Below, one piece after another: positions 9,008-17,281 of a DNA stretch of 33,961 nucleotides. The stretch lies in the NCBI GenBank assembly GCA_022509005.1, contig JAFLUC010000024.1:1-33961 (forward strand), in the 5' to 3' direction. The position numbers were made by a program, and so were the translations under genes. A model generated the notes under the pieces. That model worked only from the letters and a program-made list of their open reading frames with translations, did no database searches and was not told the DNA's origin. The number at the start of each line of letters is the position of its first letter. Position 1 is the stretch's first letter. The DNA is from Oscillospiraceae bacterium. GTDB lineage: Bacteria; Bacillota; Clostridia; UBA1381.

Positions 9008-9069
9008 ATTATTGCATTTGCGAAGCAAATCTGCAAAGAACTTGAGGGGTTCGATGCCCCGAAAGTTCT
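9008..9069. repeat. Two-hairpin repeat, copy 1
   Basis: The first 28 bases (9008-9035) are identical to 20692-20719 and contain the hairpin ATTTGC-GAA-GCAAAT. A second hairpin follows (9037-9049 with 9057-9069; two mismatched pairs) with the loop context GGGGTTCGATGCCCC. In copy 2 the outer stem sequence is different but still pairs. Copy 1 lies inside the untranslated leader of blaI, between its promoter and start codon. Confidence 0.8.
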
Positions 9070-9082
9070 TATTGTTTTCGGA

Positions 9083-9094
9083 TTACAATTGTAA
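9083..9094. promoter_or_regulatory. BlaI operator O1
   Basis: TTACAATTGTAA is a perfect palindrome containing the TACAnnTGTA core known for BlaI/MecI. It lies just downstream of the predicted blaI transcription start. Confidence 0.85.
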
Positions 9095-9104
9095 CTCTAT
9101 TTAT

Positions 9105-9133
9105 AGTTTACAACAGTAACCTCGATTTGTCAA
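9105..9133 (-). promoter_or_regulatory. blaI promoter
   Basis: The -35 is TTGACA (9128-9133), followed by a 17-base spacer and the -10 TAAACT (9105-9110), reading on the minus strand. The predicted start is near 9098, giving a leader of about 105 bases. Operator O2 overlaps the spacer and -10; O1 overlaps the start region. Confidence 0.8.
9108..9119. promoter_or_regulatory. BlaI operator O2
   Basis: TTACAACAGTAA matches the BlaI-type palindrome apart from one arm position in the core. Its centre is 25 bp from that of O1, and it overlaps the -10 element, so occupancy would block RNA polymerase. Confidence 0.75.
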
Positions 9134-9163
9134 GTGTTTTTTTGAATTTTTTTCAAAAAAATC
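9125..9163. repeat. 39-bp promoter/terminator-tail module, copy 1
   Basis: Matches 18773-18811 at 37 of 39 positions. On the minus strand it contains a terminator T run, then A-tracts with GAAAAAAATTC, then the -35 TTGACA of blaI. The A-tracts could act as an UP element. Confidence 0.75.
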
Positions 9164-9185
9164 GGCAGAATTTAAAATTCTGCCG
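9155..9185 (-). terminator. lysA terminator
   Basis: A perfect 10-bp stem CGGCAGAATT/AATTCTGCCG (9163-9172 with 9176-9185) is followed on the minus strand by seven or more T residues. It lies 9 bases after the lysA stop and closes the tig-clpP-clpX-lysA run. Confidence 0.85.
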
Positions 9186-9193
9186 AAATTCTT

Positions 9194-10495
9194 TTAAAAT
9201 ATATCATTCTTTATAAGATCTTCATAGGATTCGCGCTTTACTACAACCTTCGCTTCGCCGTTATTTACCGCGACAACTGCCGGACGTGGAATTCTGTTAT
9301 AGTTTGAAGCCATCGAGTAATTATATGCGCCTGTAGCGAGAACCGCAAGCGTATCGCCCACCTCAACAGGAGCGAGCATAGTGTCATTAAGCAGAATATC
9401 TCCGCTTTCGCAGCACTTTCCGGCAACTGTTACCTTATCCGTTGCCTTATCGCCCGCCTTGTTGGCTACTACCGCCGCATATTTCGACTCGTAAAGGATA
9501 TATCTCGGATTGTCGCCCATGCCGCCATCGACAGACACATACTTTCTCACATTCTTTATATCCTTAATTCCGCCTATTGTGTAAAGTGTGATTCCTGCCG
9601 GAGCCACGATCGAGCGTCCCGGCTCCATAAGGATAAACGGAATATTAAGTCCGCGCTTTTCGGCAGTTTCCTTAACTACCTCTGAAACGTGCTTTATGTA
9701 CTCGTCATACGGTACAGGGTCGTCGTTTTCGGTGTACATAATGCCGTAGCCGCCGCCGAGGTTAAGCTTTTTGATCTCAAGTCCGAGCTTGTCCTTCAGA
9801 TCGCCGGCAAAGTTCATCATGACCTCAGCCGCCTCGCAGAACGGCGCAACATCAAATATCTGCGAACCGATATGGCAGTGCAGACCGTCCGGGTTCACGT
9901 TTGACATATTGTGTGCCTTCTCGTATATTTCAAAGGCTTCGCCGTTTTCAAGAGCAACGCCGAACTTTGAATCTATCTGACCTGTACGAACAAAGTCATG
10001 AGTGTGAGCATCGATTCCCGGCTTGATTCTGAACATAATGTCCTGAACCACGCCGTGCGCCTTTGCTATTTCATTGAGCATTTCAAGCTCGTAAATGTTA
10101 TCAACAATTATGTGACCTACACCGTTTGAAACAGCCATTTCAAGCTCCTCGGCTGTCTTATTGTTGCCGTGGAAATAAATCCTGTCCATCGGGAAGCCTG
10201 CTTTGATTGCCGTATAAAGCTCGCCGCCCGATACCACATCGGCGCCAAGTCCTTCCTCGGCCGCAATTTTACAGGTATATACAGTACAGAACGCCTTGTT
10301 TGCATAAAGCACAAGACCGTTGCCGTTATAATACTTATCAATCGCACTCTTATAAACACGACAATTTTCTCTTATAAGCTCCTCATCCATAACGTAAAGA
10401 GGCGTACCGAACTGCTTTGCAAGCTCTACAGTGTCATTTTTGCCTATAACAAGATGGTTTTTCTCGTTAATTGATAAGTCCTTCGAAACAAACAT
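9194..10495 (-). CDS. lysA: Diaminopimelate decarboxylase
   Basis: This encodes 433 residues. It catalyses PLP-dependent decarboxylation of meso-diaminopimelate to L-lysine, the last step of lysine synthesis. The PLP lysine is K67 in YANKAF. Other group IV decarboxylase motifs are VVSGGELYTA, HCHIGSQIF, LNLGGGYGI, EPGRSIVAPAG, VDGGMGDNPR and the CCESGDIL segment, whose Cys and Glu-Ser-Asp contribute to the partner active site. The ATG at 10493-10495 is chosen; a TTG directly before it is also in frame. The gene lies 35 bases after clpX with no terminator between, so it is probably transcribed at least partly with the protease genes, which is not a usual arrangement. No lysine riboswitch fits in the short gap. 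Confidence 0.95.
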   Translation of the reverse strand: MFVSKDLSINEKNHLVIGKNDTVELAKQFGTPLYVMDEELIRENCRVYKSAIDKYYNGNGLVLYANKAFCTVYTCKIAAEEGLGADVVSGGELYTAIKAGFPMDRIYFHGNNKTAEELEMAVSNGVGHIIVDNIYELEMLNEIAKAHGVVQDIMFRIKPGIDAHTHDFVRTGQIDSKFGVALENGEAFEIYEKAHNMSNVNPDGLHCHIGSQIFDVAPFCEAAEVMMNFAGDLKDKLGLEIKKLNLGGGYGIMYTENDDPVPYDEYIKHVSEVVKETAEKRGLNIPFILMEPGRSIVAPAGITLYTIGGIKDIKNVRKYVSVDGGMGDNPRYILYESKYAAVVANKAGDKATDKVTVAGKCCESGDILLNDTMLAPVEVGDTLAVLATGAYNYSMASNYNRIPRPAVVAVNNGEAKVVVKRESYEDLIKNDIF

Positions 10496-10530
10496 CAATC
10501 ATCATTCCTTTCTTTTGTTTTATATTTTAC

Positions 10531-11820
10531 TTACTCATCCGTACCGGTTTTCTTCTCCTCAAGCTCAGGGAATGCGAGCTGTTCAGTTAAAGATTTTGTC
10601 GGTCTGCGGTATATAACAGGCTTTTCGCCATTATTTATACAGCCTTGTGTTATTACAACCCTCTCGATATCCTCTTCCGACGGAGTATCAAACATGACAT
10701 CTGTCATACATTCCTCAATAATTGAACGTAGTCCTCTGGCGCCTGTGCTGCGCTCTATCGCTTTATCCGCAATAGCGCTGACAGCTTCCGGCTCAAACTC
10801 CAGTTCAACCTCATCAAAGCCCAGAAGCGCTTTATACTGCTTAATAAGCGCGTTTTTCGGCTCGGTTAGGATTGTTATAAGCGCGTCGCGGTCAAGCTTG
10901 TCAAGCGCTGCAAACACCGGAAGTCTTCCAATAAACTCGGGTATAAGCCCGAACTTCAAGAGATCCTGCGGCGTTATCTGCCTTATAAGCTCCGAAATAT
11001 CAAGCTCCTGCTTGCTTTCGATTTTCGCGCCGAAGCCGAGCGACTGTTTACCGGTTCTTTCATTTACAATTTTGTGAATACCGTCAAATGCGCCGCCGCA
11101 TATGAACAGTATATTGGTTGTATCTATATTAATCATTTCCTGGTGCGGATGCTTTCTTCCGCCCTGAGGAGGAACAGAGGCTACGGTTCCTTCAAGCACC
11201 TTTAAAAGTGCCTGCTGAACACCCTCGCCGCTTACATCACGTGTAATAGAAACATTTTCTGATTTGCGCGCAATCTTATCTATCTCGTCTATATAAATTA
11301 TTCCGTGCTCTGCCGCGTCTATATCATAGTCTGCCGCCTGAATCAGCTTTAAGAGAATGTTCTCAACGTCTTCGCCGACATAGCCCGCCTCTGTGAGCGA
11401 TGTGGCATCAGCGATAGCAAACGGAACATTTAAAATCTTTGCGAGATTTTGCACAATAAAGGTCTTACCGCTTCCCGTAGGACCGATCATGAGAATGTTA
11501 CTCTTCTGCAGTTCAACATCATCTGCCGCTTCCTTATGTTTAATGCGCTTGTAATGGTTATAGACAGCAACCGCAAGAATTTTCTTCGCCTTCTCCTGTC
11601 CTATAATATATTCATCAAGAAACTCCTTGATTTCGTGAGGAGTCGGAAGATTCTCAGCAAGCTCAAAGCTGCTTTCTTCCATGTTAAGATCGCCCAGAAG
11701 CTCTTTGCACTGCTCAACGCACATTGCGCATATATTGGCATTCTTTCCGCGCAGGAGCGGATTTTCAACAGAATCCGGCCTGCCGCAGAAGGAACAATAT
11801 TTATCAATATTTTCGCTCAT
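10531..11820 (-). CDS. clpX: ATP-dependent Clp protease, ATPase subunit ClpX
   Basis: This encodes 429 residues, the normal length. ClpX is the hexameric AAA+ unfoldase that feeds tagged or damaged proteins into ClpP. An N-terminal zinc-binding domain has C9, C12, C31 and C34. The Walker A motif GPTGSGKT is at 113-120, and Walker B is within [11 protein letters not shown]. The YVGEDVEN pore-loop region and the GARGLRSI sensor-2 region are also present. It starts 19 bases after the clpP stop with a CGGAG site and is in the conserved order tig-clpP-clpX. lysA follows. No unusual feature was seen in the sequence. Confidence 0.97.
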   Translation of the reverse strand: MSENIDKYCSFCGRPDSVENPLLRGKNANICAMCVEQCKELLGDLNMEESSFELAENLPTPHEIKEFLDEYIIGQEKAKKILAVAVYNHYKRIKHKEAADDVELQKSNILMIGPTGSGKTFIVQNLAKILNVPFAIADATSLTEAGYVGEDVENILLKLIQAADYDIDAAEHGIIYIDEIDKIARKSENVSITRDVSGEGVQQALLKVLEGTVASVPPQGGRKHPHQEMINIDTTNILFICGGAFDGIHKIVNERTGKQSLGFGAKIESKQELDISELIRQITPQDLLKFGLIPEFIGRLPVFAALDKLDRDALITILTEPKNALIKQYKALLGFDEVELEFEPEAVSAIADKAIERSTGARGLRSIIEECMTDVMFDTPSEEDIERVVITQGCINNGEKPVIYRRPTKSLTEQLAFPELEEKKTGTDE

Positions 11821-11839
11821 TTAATATAACTCCGATTGA

Positions 11840-12442
11840 TTATTTTCTTTCATTTGCTGAAACGATAACCTCATCAACAAGACCATAATCCTTAGCCTCA
11901 ACAGCTGTCATGAAGTTATCGCGCTCGGTATCGTTACAGAGCTGTTCATAGGTTTTGCCGGTGCGCTCTGCAAGAATTCTGTTCATCTTTTCCTTTGTTT
12001 TTACAAGATGATCTGTGTAAATCTTGATATCCGTTGTCTGACCGCTCAGACCGCCGCCTGAAATAAGCGGCTGATGGATCATGATCTCGCTGCTCGGCAA
12101 TGCGTATCTCTTGCCCTTAGTACCCGCGGCAAGCAGGAACGCGCCCATTGACGCAGCCATACCAATACAGATAGTAGAAACATCACATCTGATATAGTTC
12201 ATGGTGTCATAGATCGCCATACCCGCGGTTATTGAGCCGCCAGGGCTGTTGATATAAAGCTGTATATCCTTATCCGGGTCCTTCGCCTCTAAAAACAGCA
12301 TCTGCGCAACGATAAGCGACGCGGTTGTGTCGTTTACGTCCTCGCCCAAGAATATTATTCTGTCCTCCAAAAGACGCGAATATATATCGTAGCTTCTTTC
12401 TCCTCTGTTATTTTGTTCAATTACATAAGGCATTGTTGCCAT
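11840..12442 (-). CDS. clpP: ATP-dependent Clp protease, proteolytic subunit ClpP
   Basis: This encodes 200 residues and makes the tetradecameric serine protease that partners ClpX. The catalytic triad is visible: S98 in GMAASMGA, H123 in MIHQP and D175 in TERDNFM. The N-terminal axial-loop region and the LYINSPGG strand are intact. The start is the ATG at 12440-12442 with a strong AGGAGGTG site. It lies between tig and clpX; the gap to tig holds two hairpins without a U-run. This is a housekeeping quality-control protease. Confidence 0.97.
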   Translation of the reverse strand: MATMPYVIEQNNRGERSYDIYSRLLEDRIIFLGEDVNDTTASLIVAQMLFLEAKDPDKDIQLYINSPGGSITAGMAIYDTMNYIRCDVSTICIGMAASMGAFLLAAGTKGKRYALPSSEIMIHQPLISGGGLSGQTTDIKIYTDHLVKTKEKMNRILAERTGKTYEQLCNDTERDNFMTAVEAKDYGLVDEVIVSANERK

Positions 12443-12472
12443 ACTGGAACACCTCCTGAATAATGCTTAAAA

Positions 12473-12514
12473 TGCAATAATATATTGCATGCCGATGGAA
12501 TCCTCCATCGGCAT
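12473..12514 (-). other. Two hairpins between tig and clpP
   Basis: One is an 11-bp perfect stem ATGCCGATGGA/TCCATCGGCAT with a 4-base loop (12489-12514). Directly next to it is TGCAATA/TATTGCA (12473-12489). Only a short T run follows on the minus strand, so they may be partial terminators, processing sites or mRNA-stability structures that set the tig:clpP ratio. The role is inferred. Confidence 0.55.
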
Positions 12515-12536
12515 GACGTTCTTTTCCTTGCGGAAA

Positions 12537-13823
12537 TTATTCTGCTACTGCGTGATTAGCAAGCATCTCGACTGTCTTCTGGAACTGAAGCTGTTTCTTA
12601 AGACTGTCCATTTCAGCCTCTGACATAAGCTCCTTAAGCTTGTCCAGCTCCATGTTGTACTTCTTTGACATATCAACGAGCTCAAGCTCAACCTCTTCCG
12701 GACTTGCCTCAACGCCCTCAGCCGCTGCGATCGCCTCGATTACAAGACCGCGCTTAACCTGATCAAGAGCGTTGTCATGATACTGTGCTCTCATCTCATC
12801 AATTGTACCGCCTGTGTACTGGAGATACATATCAAGACTCATACCCTGATATGAAAGTCTCTGAGCAAAGTCATTGATCATGTTTTCAACCTGATTTTCA
12901 ACCATCTTCTCAGGGATGTCCATCTCGGCATTCTCAACTGCCTGCTTAACTACAGCCTCTTGTGTATCGCTCTCAGCCTTTGTCTTAGCCTTTTCCTCAA
13001 GCTGTTTCTTAACGTCAGCCTTATATTCTTCGAGTGTATCGAAATCACTTACCTCGCTTGCGAAATCATCGTCGATCTCCGGAAGCTCGCGAACCTTTAT
13101 CTCATTTACCTTTACCTTGAAGATCGCATCCTTACCCTTGAGTTCCTCTGCATGATACTCCTCAGGGAATGTTACGTTCACGTCTACAAGGTCGTCAACG
13201 TTTGCACCGATGAGCTGATCCTCGAAGCCCGGGATGAATGTGTTTGAACCTATTTCAAGCTCATAGTCCTCACCCTTGCCGCCTTCAAACGCTACGCCGT
13301 CAACGAAGCCTTCAAAGTCGATAACAGCAATATCACCTGACTCAACAGCTCTGTCATCAACACTTACGAGTCTTGCATTCTTCTGCTGTGTTGCCTCGAT
13401 ATCCTTCTGTACATCCTCATCAGTTATAGTATAGTCAATTTTTGGAACCTTTATACCCTTGTACTCACCAAGCTTTACCTCAGGCTTTGTTGTAACGAGC
13501 GCTGTATAAACAACCGGCTCGCCCTCTTTGATATCCTCTACATCAAATTCCGGACGTGCAACCACTTCAAGGCCGCTTTCCTTTAAAGCTGCCTCATATG
13601 CACCCGGAAGAAGATCATTAAGAGCCTCGTCATAGAATGCTGTTTTACCGTACATTCTGTAAACAACCTGCTTCGGAGCCTTACCCTTTCTGAAACCGGG
13701 CACATTGAACTTATTCTTATTCTTATTATACGCCCTGTCAATAGCCTTATCGAATTCCTCAGCGCTCACCTCAAAGGAAAGCTTTACTAAATTCTTCTCT
13801 ACCTCTTCACACTTGAAAGCCAT
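12537..13823 (-). CDS. tig: Trigger factor
   Basis: This encodes 428 residues, the usual length for the ribosome-bound chaperone and peptidyl-prolyl isomerase. The ribosome-binding signature GFRKGKAPKQVV is in the N-terminal domain. An FKBP-type isomerase domain follows (VESGDIAVIDFEGFVDGV, then SNTFIPGFEDQLIGA), and then a helical substrate-binding C-terminus. The ATG at 13821-13823 has an AGGAGG site; the upstream extension of the frame is not coding, because the promoter lies within it. It heads the tig-clpP-clpX(-lysA) operon, coupling folding of new proteins to degradation. Confidence 0.97.
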   Translation of the reverse strand: MAFKCEEVEKNLVKLSFEVSAEEFDKAIDRAYNKNKNKFNVPGFRKGKAPKQVVYRMYGKTAFYDEALNDLLPGAYEAALKESGLEVVARPEFDVEDIKEGEPVVYTALVTTKPEVKLGEYKGIKVPKIDYTITDEDVQKDIEATQQKNARLVSVDDRAVESGDIAVIDFEGFVDGVAFEGGKGEDYELEIGSNTFIPGFEDQLIGANVDDLVDVNVTFPEEYHAEELKGKDAIFKVKVNEIKVRELPEIDDDFASEVSDFDTLEEYKADVKKQLEEKAKTKAESDTQEAVVKQAVENAEMDIPEKMVENQVENMINDFAQRLSYQGMSLDMYLQYTGGTIDEMRAQYHDNALDQVKRGLVIEAIAAAEGVEASPEEVELELVDMSKKYNMELDKLKELMSEAEMDSLKKQLQFQKTVEMLANHAVAE

Positions 13824-13883
13824 GTGATTAATCCTCCTTCTAGTTAAAAGCGCGGATTTCGCGCACATTTCAAAATCTGTATA

Positions 13884-13912
13884 ATTATAACATACTATAA
13901 AAAAAAATGCAA
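13884..13912 (-). promoter_or_regulatory. tig-clpPX promoter
   Basis: TTGCAT (13907-13912), a 17-base T-rich spacer and TATAAT (13884-13889) with an extended TG motif (TGTTATAAT). It reads into tig; the leader is about 55 bases. No CIRCE or CtsR-like heptad repeat was seen here. Confidence 0.8.
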
Positions 13913-13980
13913 TTAGTTTTTGAAAATTTTTTATTATTAAATTTTCACACAAAACCCGTGCATTTTCACTTAAATATAGT

Positions 13981-14059
13981 TAATAAGCCTAATTAATATG
14001 AATGCATCGTAAATATCCAATAAAAACTCGCTTGACATTTTTGTAAAATAGGCTTATTA
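13981..14059. promoter_or_regulatory. Separated inverted repeat at the GH3 promoter
   Basis: TAATAAGCCTA (13981-13991) and its exact complement TAGGCTTATTA (14049-14059) flank the -35 region; the second arm overlaps the -10. The arms are 68 bp apart centre to centre. It could be a looping operator, or chance in AT-rich DNA. Confidence 0.4.
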
Positions 14060-14060
14060 T
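14032..14060 (+). promoter_or_regulatory. GH3 promoter
   Basis: Consensus TTGACA (14032-14037), 17-base spacer, TATTAT (14055-14060), followed by a GGAGGA ribosome binding site at 14082-14087. Confidence 0.75.
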
Positions 14061-14094
14061 ATTAATATAGTATACAGAATCGGAGGAAAGTCAT

Positions 14095-16281
14095 ATGATT
14101 TCAGACTCTATCGCAAAAATCTCACGCGAGGCGGCGGCAGACGGCGCTGTTCTATTAAAAAACGAAAACAATACGCTTCCTATTATTAACGAAAGGGTGG
14201 CAGTGTTTGGAAGGTATCAGATAGACTACTTAAAAAGCGGTTCAGGATCGGGCGGCTCGGTTAATACCGAAAATTGTATGACCCCGCTTGAAGCATTTGA
14301 GGCAGAACCAGGAATTGAGGTTGACCGGGAAATTGCGGCAATGTATCGTGAGCTTATAAAAAAGCGTCCGATCCGTATTCACAACGCATTCCTGTCTGAC
14401 TTTAAAGATTTGGAGCTTGAAATAGAGAACGCTGCCGTAAAAGCCGCAGCAGCGCGTACTGATAAAGCTATAGTTATAATCGGCAGACGGCTCGGAGAGG
14501 GCTTTGACAATGTTCCGAAGCCGGGCGGATATTACCTTTCAAAAAATGAGCTCAGGCTTATAAGACAAGTAAGCCGATATTATAAAAAATTTGCGGTACT
14601 TTTAAATTGCGGAAACATTTTAGATATGAGCTGGGTCAATAAATACAAGGTTCCGGCTGTTATGTACATATGGCACGGCGGCGGTGAGGGCGGAAAAGCC
14701 TCGGCTGACCTCATTTCAGGCAAAGTAGCACCGTCTGGCAGATTAAGCGATACGATCGCGGTATCGCTCAAGGATTATCCGTCAACGGACGGATTTTTCA
14801 AAAAGAAGTCGGTGGTGTATAAAGAGGGCATATATACTGGATACCGCCATTTTGAAACGAACGCTTCCGACAAGGTTTTATACCCATTCGGCTACGGTCT
14901 TTCATACACCTCGTTCGATATTTCCTGCACCGGTTATAACATTAATAAAAATATAATATCACTTTATTTTAACGTAAGAAACACCGGAAATTGCAGCGGA
15001 AAAGAGGTTGTTGAGCTTTATATAAATAAACCTGATACCGCACTTGACCACCCTTTGCGCGAGCTTGCAGCATTTCGCAAAACAAGATTAATAAATCCCG
15101 GGGAGTCTGAGAGTATAGATATCAGCTTTAACATAAAGGATACTGCTTCATATGATGAAGAACGCAGTGCATGGATCATTGAGTCTGGAAAATATATCGT
15201 GTATGCCGGTAAAAACGTGCGCGATGCAAAAGAGGTTCTTTCGTTTGAAGTGCAAAAGGAAAAACAACTTTCAAAGAAGTTACCACCTGCTGCGTTACAA
15301 TCGTTTACAAACAAGCATTATAATGAAGACTTCCCTACTGCTGTAAAGAACGATCATATAAAGGAATTTATCGCTGAGCTTACAGATAATGAGCTTTGTG
15401 CGCTTGTACACGGCGAGGGCATGAACAGCAGAAGAGTCACATCAGGTACCGCTGCTGCCTTCGGCGGAATAACGAGACGGCTTTCAAAAAAGGGCATACC
15501 TGCCGCCTGCGCTTCCGACGGTCCTTCGGGAATCCGGATGGATAGCGGCGAAAAGGCCTCACTTATCCCCTGTGGCGTTTGCCTTGCCTGCACCTGGGAC
15601 ATACCGCTTATAGAGCAGCTCTATGCTGAGGAAGGCAAAGAAGTCGCGTTAAATAAAATAGATATGCTCTTGGGACCTGGAATGAATTTGCACAGGAGCC
15701 CTCTTTGCGGCAGAAACTTCGAATATTTTTCCGAGGATCCGTATCTTACAGGTACCATGGCAGCCGCAGCGGTAAGAGGACTTATGGAGCACGGAATTGT
15801 CGGGGTTATAAAGCATTTTGCCGCGAACAACCGCGAGAAAAACAGATTTGATGCCGATTCCGTAATCCCGGAACGTGCTCTTCACGAGATATATCTAAAG
15901 AGTTTTGAGATCGCCGTTAAATCGTCGCCGGTAAAGGCAATTATGACCTCATATAACCTTGTCAACGGACTTCACGCAGCGTCCAACCCAAAGCTTACCA
16001 CCGATATTCTCCGCGCTGAATGGGGCTTTTCGGGCATGGTCATGACCGACTGGTGGGCGAAATGCAATTCACGCGGCGCAAGAAGCAGCCGCATGAAGCT
16101 TGCGGAAATGATCAATGCGCAGAATGACATCTACATGGTTGTACCCAACGGCATGGCGGGAGTATGGCAGGACAATCTCAAAAAATCGCTGAAAAACGGT
16201 AAGCTCACCCGTGCCGCTCTCGAAAGGAGTGCCTATAATATATTAAGCACAATAGCTCAACTGAGGTGCATGGATAAATAA
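14095..16281 (+). CDS. GH3 beta-glycosidase with inverted domain order
   Basis: This encodes 728 residues with no signal peptide, so it is probably cytosolic. The usual GH3 order is reversed. Residues 1-280 form the alpha/beta sandwich (GH3_C) with the likely acid/base E135 in GRRLGEGFDN and the sugar-loop sequence WHGGGEGGKASADL. A fibronectin-III-like domain follows at about 285-375. The TIM-barrel (GH3_N) occupies about 420-728 with GPGMNLHRSPLCGRNFEYFS and the nucleophile D652 in GMVMTDWW. This inverted layout is known from Ruminococcus and Butyrivibrio beta-glucosidases, so it is not an assembly fault. It probably hydrolyses imported short beta-linked oligosaccharides; the exact sugar cannot be read. 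It is monocistronic, with its own promoter and terminator. Confidence 0.92.
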   Translation: MISDSIAKISREAAADGAVLLKNENNTLPIINERVAVFGRYQIDYLKSGSGSGGSVNTENCMTPLEAFEAEPGIEVDREIAAMYRELIKKRPIRIHNAFLSDFKDLELEIENAAVKAAAARTDKAIVIIGRRLGEGFDNVPKPGGYYLSKNELRLIRQVSRYYKKFAVLLNCGNILDMSWVNKYKVPAVMYIWHGGGEGGKASADLISGKVAPSGRLSDTIAVSLKDYPSTDGFFKKKSVVYKEGIYTGYRHFETNASDKVLYPFGYGLSYTSFDISCTGYNINKNIISLYFNVRNTGNCSGKEVVELYINKPDTALDHPLRELAAFRKTRLINPGESESIDISFNIKDTASYDEERSAWIIESGKYIVYAGKNVRDAKEVLSFEVQKEKQLSKKLPPAALQSFTNKHYNEDFPTAVKNDHIKEFIAELTDNELCALVHGEGMNSRRVTSGTAAAFGGITRRLSKKGIPAACASDGPSGIRMDSGEKASLIPCGVCLACTWDIPLIEQLYAEEGKEVALNKIDMLLGPGMNLHRSPLCGRNFEYFSEDPYLTGTMAAAAVRGLMEHGIVGVIKHFAANNREKNRFDADSVIPERALHEIYLKSFEIAVKSSPVKAIMTSYNLVNGLHAASNPKLTTDILRAEWGFSGMVMTDWWAKCNSRGARSSRMKLAEMINAQNDIYMVVPNGMAGVWQDNLKKSLKNGKLTRAALERSAYNILSTIAQLRCMDK

Positions 16282-16319
16282 TCAAAAAAGGATGCCTGAA
16301 CAAGCATCCTTTTTTGATT
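16280..16319. terminator. Bidirectional terminator between GH3 gene and cysK
   Basis: A 16-bp A/T-flanked stem, AATCAAAAAAGGATGC with GCATCCTTTTTTGATT, and an 8-base loop. It has T tracts on both strands and serves the convergent genes ending at 16281 and 16324. Confidence 0.9.
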
Positions 16320-16323
16320 ATTA

Positions 16324-17256
16324 TCAATCCTGGAACATCGGAGTTGAAAGGTATCTTTCTCCTGTGTCCGGAAGGAGCGCAACGATTGTTTTGCCCTTGT
16401 TTTCCGGTCTCTTCGCAAGCTGTGTTGCCGCCCATACAGCCGCGCCTGAGGATATACCCACAAGCACGCCCTCGCTGCGTGCGATTGCTTTGCCTGTGGC
16501 AAAAGCGTCATCACTTTCAACCTTTATTATCTCATCATAGATTGCCGTGTTAAGCGTCTCGGGAACAAATCCTGCGCCTATACCCTGAATCTTATGCGGT
16601 CCAGGTCTGCCCTCTGAAAGCACCGGTGAATCTGCCGGCTCTACCGCTACAACCTTTATATCAGGGTTTTTTGACTTTAAGTATTCACCCACACCTGAAA
16701 CGGTACCGCCTGTTCCTACGCCTGCTACGAATATATCCACATTGCCGTCCGTATCAACCCAGATTTCCGGTCCTGTTGTTGCTTTATGATATGCCGGGTT
16801 TGCCGGATTTGTAAACTGACTAGGAATGAAGCTGTTCGGGATTTCCTTTGAAAGCTCATCAGCCTTTGCGATTGCGCCCTTCATGCCTTTTGCGCCGTCA
16901 GTGAGAACAAGCTCTGCACCGTAAGCCTTTAAGAGATTTCTTCTCTCAATACTCATCGTCTCCGGCATTGTGATGATTATTCTATAGCCGCGCGCTGCCG
17001 CAACAGATGCAAGACCTATACCCGTGTTACCCGATGTCGGCTCGATAATAACAGAACCCGGAACGAGCTTGCCCTGTGCCTCAGCCTCATCGATCATTGC
17101 CTTTGCAATTCTGTCCTTAACAGATCCTGCAGGATTAAAATATTCCAGCTTTGCGATCAATTTGGCTTCAAGACCGTTAGCCTTGCTGTAGTTCTCAAGC
17201 TCCAGAAGCGGTGTTCCGCCTATAAGGTCTGTTATTTTATTATATATCTTTGCCAT
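16324..17256 (-). CDS. cysK: Cysteine synthase (O-acetylserine sulfhydrylase)
   Basis: This encodes 310 residues from the ATG at 17254-17256, with an AGAAGG site. It joins O-acetyl-L-serine and sulfide to give cysteine. The PLP lysine is K47 in NPAGSVKDR. The substrate loop [11 protein letters not shown], the phosphate-binding GVGTGGT and the GISSGAA motif are intact. It lies 26 bases after metY, so both sulfide-using enzymes are made from one transcript. The leader of that transcript carries a short ORF ending in cysteine codons, which suggests control by cysteine supply. Confidence 0.95.
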   Translation of the reverse strand: MAKIYNKITDLIGGTPLLELENYSKANGLEAKLIAKLEYFNPAGSVKDRIAKAMIDEAEAQGKLVPGSVIIEPTSGNTGIGLASVAAARGYRIIITMPETMSIERRNLLKAYGAELVLTDGAKGMKGAIAKADELSKEIPNSFIPSQFTNPANPAYHKATTGPEIWVDTDGNVDIFVAGVGTGGTVSGVGEYLKSKNPDIKVVAVEPADSPVLSEGRPGPHKIQGIGAGFVPETLNTAIYDEIIKVESDDAFATGKAIARSEGVLVGISSGAAVWAATQLAKRPENKGKTIVALLPDTGERYLSTPMFQD

Positions 17257-17281
17257 TTCAAAAAGCCTTCTTTCTATATTA

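Noticed and set aside
10117..10359. Minus-strand ORF inside lysA, and similar long antisense frames across the window
   Set aside because: They overlap well-supported genes, lack ribosome binding sites and show no domain pattern.
14095..16281. Rearranged or misassembled GH3 gene
   Set aside because: One continuous frame with catalytic residues present; the inverted order is a known GH3 layout.
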